Below are positions 61,176 through 64,000 of a stretch of DNA of 64,000 bases, one piece after another. Under the pieces are notes generated by a model. That model saw nothing but the letters and a program-made list of their open reading frames with translations, searched no databases and had not been told where the DNA came from. This DNA is from Patiria pectinifera (lineage: Eukaryota; Echinodermata; Asteroidea; Valvatida; Asterinidae). The DNA lies in NCBI GenBank assembly GCA_029964075.1, contig CM057130.1, positions 6,324,001 to 6,388,000 of the forward strand, read 5' to 3'. The position numbers and the translations under genes are program-made. Each line of letters opens with the position of its first letter. Position 1 is the first letter of the stretch.

Positions 61176-61676
61176 GTTATGAACCAGCGTTCCAGACTCA
61201 GCCAAAACCAAACAGTAGTATGAGCGTCTCGGGTTGTCTGAAATAGATTTTGATTTCAGACCGGTGCATTTTTTGTACTTGATTTTCCATTGACTGGACT
61301 CTAGTCGCTTCTAATTGTTCCAAATGTTGAACTTTGCATGCTCTTATTCAAAACTTTGGACCAATATTGTTCCCTGCAATTCTGGAACGCCAGCCCAATA
61401 CAGGTGAACATCTTCATTTGTGTTATATCCACCTGTTAATACAACTGTGTTCGCTTTCTTGTGAAATCCATACAGTGGAAAATATTAAAAATGCTGCAGT
61501 CAACCTTCAACGCTTCTCCCGCATGCAATGATTCTGAGCCAATCAGCGAGTTAAATCAACTCTCTTCTAGATCGGTTCAAGCGCACCCCCTTTATAAAGT
61601 CCTTTGCCCTGCTTCATGCAAGTGGCTCTTCAGAGCTACTCTCAGCAGACTGAACAACCTTGCAGGGATGTAGTCA

Positions 61677-61887
61677 AGCCCATCCCGAGCCCATCCCGAG
61701 CTCATCCCGAGCCCATCCGGAGCCCATCACGAGCCCATCCCGAGCCCATTCCGGGCCCATCCCGAGCCCATCACGAGCCCATCTCGAGCTCATCACGAGC
61801 ACATCCTCAGCCCATCCCGAGCCCATCCAGAGCCCATCACGAGCCCATCACAAGCCCATCACAAGCCATCACAAGCCCATCACAAGT
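61677..61887 (+). repeat. Minisatellite of GAGCCCATCCC units
   Basis: About twenty imperfect copies of an 10-12 bp unit, GAGCCCATCCC or GAGCCCATCAC, with the last few changed to CAAGCCCATCA. Frames through it read as repeated Pro-Ser-Arg-Ala-His-type residues but have no start or splice support. It lies between two copies of a dispersed repeat. Confidence 0.9.
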
Positions 61888-62254
61888 CCTCCAGTCAAGA
61901 CACAAGCTATTCAAATGAATTGTGACAATAGTAATTCTTTGTTGTTCAACACCTGTTACTTATGACTTCACCTGTGAAAGGACTTGTGGTTAACTTATGA
62001 ATGGACTTGTGATGGACTTGCAATGGAGCCCACTAAAACCCTGCAACCTTGAAAGATACAAAGAAGTGTCCAGAGGTGACCAGCAAAATGAAAGATTCTG
62101 TCGAAAATTCAACAGGTTCAAAGCAAAAAAGCCCTCAGGGAGTTAGAGTTAGTAAATGTATGTATATTTTATACACTAGTATACACTTGTATCAAAATTA
62201 TTTAGTGAGTTGTATCCAATACCTGTCTTCATTTCAGCATGGCAGCAGCCAGGT

Positions 62255-62515
62255 ACATAATGCTGCTTCACAGTAAGCAGAAAAGTGTTGCTAACTTTAC
62301 AAGAAAATTGTGCTAACCTTTAGCACTATTTCATGGTGTGGGCGTGCTAACAGTTGCACATGCATGACGATTTCGATTTTGTCATTCACTTATAAAACTT
62401 GTCTTCTGAGGTAAGCATGCCTTCTGCTGTGATAAATGCTTACAGTCTCTGTGAAATAGACAGAGGCTCTGTTAGCAGAAATTGTGTGCCTGGAGGTGCC
62501 ATGAAATCAATCAAA
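62255..62515 (+). repeat. Dispersed repeat, copy 2
   Basis: Second copy of the 60,955-61,175 repeat, with an extra segment around CTTGTCTTCTGAGGTAAGCA. It ends a few bases from the SHANK stop codon at 62,520, so the transcript probably carries it immediately after the stop. Confidence 0.75.
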
Positions 62516-62519
62516 CATC

Positions 62520-62770
62520 CTAACTTGTGAGTCGTTGGACAGCTTTACTGATGGTCAATCGATGGCCCATCCTACCCACGCCCAGCTCCTGCAGGTCGTC
62601 CTTGGTTAGAGCAGACAGGTGTTCCCCAGCGATTTCGTTCTCTTCAAAGCTAGGCCGGTGCTCGCTGAGATTCAGGCTGGTCAGCCAGAGGCCAACGTCT
62701 TGTGTTGTCCACTCCAGGAGCGGTTTGGTCTTCCATCCTTCAGCCCCATCATTCTGATTGGCATTGGTAC
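62520..62770 (-). CDS. SHANK-family scaffold, last exon with SAM domain
   Basis: SHANK proteins are scaffolds of the postsynaptic density in animals and link receptor complexes to actin; their C-terminal SAM domain polymerises. Read on the minus strand, the exon begins after an acceptor (ATCTTCCTCTCTGAAG) at 62,771 and ends at TAG (62,520-62,522). Its 82 full codons encode a complete SAM domain: EWTTQDVGLWLTSLNLSEHR, then FEENEIAGEHLSALTKDDL, then QELGVGRMGHRLTISKAV, ending QRLTS. WL-x-SL-x-L-x-EHR, ALTKDDL and ELGV-x-R-x-GHR are hallmarks of SHANK SAM rather than of other SAM families. The exon starts with two bases, completing the Gly codon left by the exon at 63,643. Confidence 0.92.
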
Positions 62771-62867
62771 CTTCAGAGAGGAAGATGTAACCATGATGTA
62801 TTACCTTTATACGCTGAAGAGGATGCCAAAATGTACTTGAGAGATACTGATAAGCAGAGACATGATA

Positions 62868-63150
62868 CGAGAGTCAGGTTGGCATAACGGTGCTTTCCTC
62901 GCCTTCCACCGCTGTGACCTGGGTTCGATTCCCGTCTTGGCCAATATGTGGATTGGGTTTTCAGTCCCTACCTGATTCCGTGGGTTTCCCCTAGAATATA
63001 ATTCTGGGTTTTTCCTCACACCTCTGAAACTGCAATTTCTTCTAACTGTCTTCTTTCTACAGGTTTCTTCAAGCTTTCGAGCTACAGTGCCTAGGGCGCT
63101 TTTGAGGAATCCTTGGTTCCATCACCAGAAATAATTAATAACAATAATTA
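62868..63150 (+). mobile_element. tRNA-derived SINE, type 3, in SHANK intron
   Basis: The head has TTGGCATAACGG (A-box-like) and GGGTTCGATTCCCG (B box), then a body with GGATTGGGTTTTCAGTCCCT and TTTTCCTCACACCTCTGAAA. The end is a loose AATAATAAT-type tail. It lies antisense within the 872-bp intron between the last two SHANK exons. Confidence 0.8.
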
Positions 63151-63642
63151 CATGCGTGTGTTTTTCTAAAATCTAATAATAAACCTCGATCTCTCTCTCA
63201 TACTTGGCCATCCATGGCGGCCATGATGAACAAAGCGCACAAGTAGCTGAAGAAAGTAATTAAGAACAAATGAAGAGTCTCCAGCCTCAGATCTTCTAGC
63301 TACAAGTGACTGAAGAGTTAAAGGTAAAATTTTGCTAGTACATCCATCTCAAGAGTTTGGAAACAGAATCGGTTTTTCCAATGAAAAGAATCCTTTCTTT
63401 TGCATAACTCTCACCAAAGGTTGTTTGGTTTGGGACTTGCATCCTTCCAATACTGTAATATATTCTGTTGAAGGAATTTATTTACAATTGACTCAGGCAT
63501 TTTCTCGCAGGATTCACAGGATTCATGTTAGTTACATAGGATATCTAACAAAAATAGCATTATTTATGTTCCTGCAGTTGATACAGCAGTGACGGCCAAT
63601 TTTCAGGACCAAATTCTTAAAAACACTATTTTTTTTTCTTAC

Positions 63643-64000
63643 CTTGTTCAGTCCACGCACTCAGCATACTCTGCTTGTTATCAACCTCTGAAGACGGAGC
63701 GCTGTTTATCATCAAGCTTCCTACATTGTCCAGGGTCTCACTAGACGGGGGTGAGGTGTCATCTTCCAACGGTTGAGGCTTTCTCTTCGGTTTTGGCAAG
63801 ACTTTAGGGGATGGCTTGGAGTTTTTGAAGGTCAAGGTGGAGTTGGAAGAGGATGATGAGGTGGATTTCATGGTGTTGGTCCTGGCGTCATCCTCGTCTT
63901 GTTCAAAGATGTCGCTGCTTGGCTCTGTGGACATGGTGCTGTAGCTGGACATGGTAGACATGGAAGACATGGAGGAGACCACGCTGGCTGTGTCGAAGGA
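63643..64000 (-). CDS. SHANK-family scaffold, penultimate exon (partial)
   Basis: On the minus strand the exon enters from beyond 64,000 and ends at donor GAACAAG|GTAAGAA (63,643). It encodes 119 codons plus one base; that G joins GT at 62,770 to give Gly, so the two exons splice in frame. The sequence is low-complexity: a Ser/Met run (SSMSSMSTMSSYSTMS), an acidic patch (DIFEQDEDD), a Ser run, then a basic Pro/Lys stretch (KPSPKVLPKPKRKPQP) and a Ser/Glu-rich end. This suits the disordered Pro/Ser-rich region before the SAM domain in SHANKs. Ankyrin, SH3 and PDZ exons must lie beyond the window. The assignment rests on the SAM exon; this part alone would not be recognisable. Confidence 0.8.

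Larger units (their letters stand above)
57980..62519 (-). other. Possible long 3' UTR of the SHANK-like gene
   Basis: No gene is supported on either strand between the SHANK stop codon and a minus-strand AATAAA at 57,994-57,999. The stretch is AT-rich and uniformly non-coding. It holds a hairpin, a Harbinger-like MITE, duplicated repeats and a minisatellite. Earlier AATAAA signals also exist, for example near 60,720, so the true UTR may be much shorter. Confidence 0.3.

Noticed and set aside
61604-61965. Proline/serine/histidine repeat frames
   Set aside because: They are translations of the minisatellite. No start, splice site or composition supports coding on the plus strand.
62868-62940. 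tRNA gene
   Set aside because: A and B boxes are present, but no paired acceptor stem or credible anticodon arm; the sequence continues into a SINE body with an AT-rich tail.

Overview
The window looks like nuclear DNA of a marine invertebrate, most likely an echinoderm. It is AT-rich and gene-poor, has spliceosomal introns with GTAAG-type donors and pyrimidine-rich acceptors, and is full of short non-autonomous transposons, foldback elements and tRNA-derived SINEs. The palindromes AGGCCTA and TACATGTA recur throughout; I associate them with echinoderm and other marine deuterostome genomes, so the assignment is an inference. There are no bacterial operons, rRNA genes or CRISPR arrays, and I found no functional tRNA gene.

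Layout. Positions 1-26,600 hold no gene I can support, only dispersed repeats (about 4.0-4.65, 13.0-13.4, 22.9-23.4 and 25.1-25.6 kb), a few small tandem duplications and one possible small secreted peptide. Two plus-strand genes follow, each with a single large coding exon: a 328-residue orphan (26,601-27,587) and a 665-residue orphan with an acidic tail (31,494-33,491). From 34.9 to 39.9 kb lies a satellite of roughly 62-71 bp units with internal higher-order duplications, interrupted by a Harbinger-like MITE. The next 3 kb are packed with palindromes, inverted repeats and a hAT-like element with a perfect 8-bp target duplication.

A minus-strand gene occupies 42,995-51,148. Joining its exons across matched splice phases gives a 703-residue basic/acidic orphan protein. 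A possible alternative first exon at 46.75-47.0 kb ends in the same phase. Candidate 5' non-coding exons lie near 54.7 kb.

The right end is the best-identified gene: the 3' end of a SHANK-family postsynaptic scaffold on the minus strand. Its last exon (62,520-62,770) encodes a C-terminal SAM domain, and it splices in phase to a Ser/Pro/Lys-rich exon running off the window edge (63,643-64,000). Below the stop codon, a long AT-rich stretch is a possible 3' UTR carrying a minisatellite, duplicated repeats, a perfect-stem hairpin and another Harbinger-like MITE.

The 665-residue gene and the 703-residue gene are convergent, and the satellite and palindrome cluster fill the space between them. Nothing in the sequence shows that these genes act together. 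The three orphan proteins have no domain I can name.
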